DNA of 6,707 nt from Clostridiales bacterium (GTDB taxonomy: Bacteria; Bacillota; Clostridia; Lachnospirales; Lachnospiraceae). The translations under genes were made by a program, and so were the position numbers. Position 1 is the first letter of the stretch; each line of letters opens with the position of its first letter. Under the pieces are notes generated by a model, which was not told the origin of the DNA, made no database searches, and saw only the letters and a list, made by a program, of their open reading frames with translations. Of this stretch, positions 6,372 to 6,707 are shown one piece after another. The DNA lies in contig JAHZHF010000169.1 of NCBI GenBank assembly GCA_019420405.1, positions 1-6,707 on the forward strand, read 5' to 3'.

Positions 6372-6707
6372 ACTCTGAGATTATCTTTACATAACACTCT
6401 CTGTTACGCGGCCCATCAAACTCCAGGAAATAAATCCCCTGAGAATGGCCCAGCAGCAGCTTCCCTTCTTCTATGATAAATGTCATGGAGGGCCCGATCA
6501 GTGTGCTTTTCACATGACCGGCAGCATCTTCCGGCGTATCGTGCTGATGCTTAAAATCCACACGAGTCGGAATCAGACGCCGGATCTCGTCCTGAATATC
6601 CTCATGTCCCAGCGGATCCCAAAAGGAATTCACAGTCAAAGCCGCTGTCGTATGAGTAATAAATGCGCACAGAAGTCCGCTTTTTACTCCGGATCTTTGC
6701 ACACACT
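6370..6707 (-). CDS. YjbQ/UPF0047-family protein, 5' end beyond the window
   Basis: The frame is open to the right edge, so the N-terminus is missing, probably 20-30 residues given a usual family length of about 130-140. The GTG at 6700-6702 is an internal Val, not a start. Seen in order: SGVKSGL, the HTTAAL motif, a VPxxxxxxH-like stretch ending FKHQHD, the AGHVKSTLIGPS block, GKLLLGHSQGIYFLEFD and GPRNRE near the end. The conserved histidines form the family's metal-like pocket. Family members are often named secondary thiamine-phosphate synthase from a weak activity of E. coli YjbQ, but their physiological role is not established. Two usual features differ here: Ser follows VN where Glu is common (TVNSFWDP), and HSQ replaces the usual (T/N)WQ. 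Being co-directional and coupled with the phosphorylase suggests a role with nucleosides or their sugars, which is inference. Confidence 0.85.
   Translation of the reverse strand, partial: CVQRSGVKSGLLCAFITHTTAALTVNSFWDPLGHEDIQDEIRRLIPTRVDFKHQHDTPEDAAGHVKSTLIGPSMTFIIEEGKLLLGHSQGIYFLEFDGPRNRECYVKIISE

Overview
The window reads as part of a nucleoside-degradation operon from a low-to-mid GC Clostridia, most likely a Lachnospiraceae-type gut anaerobe. That placement is inferred from strong GGAGG ribosome binding sites, tight gene packing, the family affinities of the proteins, and a recognisable C-terminal tail of an Rpn/PD-(D/E)XK transposase-like gene at the left edge. No RNA gene, IS end, CRISPR array or origin is visible.

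Layout. The transcription unit lies on the minus strand and is read from right to left. It enters the window inside a YjbQ/UPF0047-family gene (6370-6707, 5' end cut by the edge). Then come a divergent uridine-phosphorylase-like nucleoside phosphorylase (5434-6360), an inosine/uridine-type nucleoside hydrolase (4427-5410), a DeoD-type purine nucleoside phosphorylase (3702-4412), an MFS/GPH-type transporter (2432-3700), an L-fucose/arabinose-isomerase-like protein (1249-2472), and a second nucleoside hydrolase of another subfamily broken by a frameshift (345-1218). Gaps between genes are 1 to 30 bases and two genes overlap by 41 bases, so co-transcription is very likely. The promoter must lie to the right, outside the window. 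An imperfect 18-bp hairpin at 275-322, just beyond the last stop codon, may mark the 3' end. On the plus strand at 1-213 is the 3' end of an Rpn-like gene interrupted by an in-frame TGA.

How the genes may work together (inference). The transporter would import a nucleoside. The two phosphorylases would release base plus pentose-1-phosphate, and the hydrolase(s) would release base plus free pentose. The fucose-isomerase-like enzyme could turn a free aldose (ribose, arabinose or a deoxypentose) into a ketose. No phosphopentomutase, sugar kinase, aldolase or deaminase lies in the window. Several enzymes have unusual residues at usually conserved sites, so the substrate may be a modified or non-canonical nucleoside. 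The AT-rich, frameshifted hydrolase at the distal end differs in composition from the rest and looks acquired separately or decaying.
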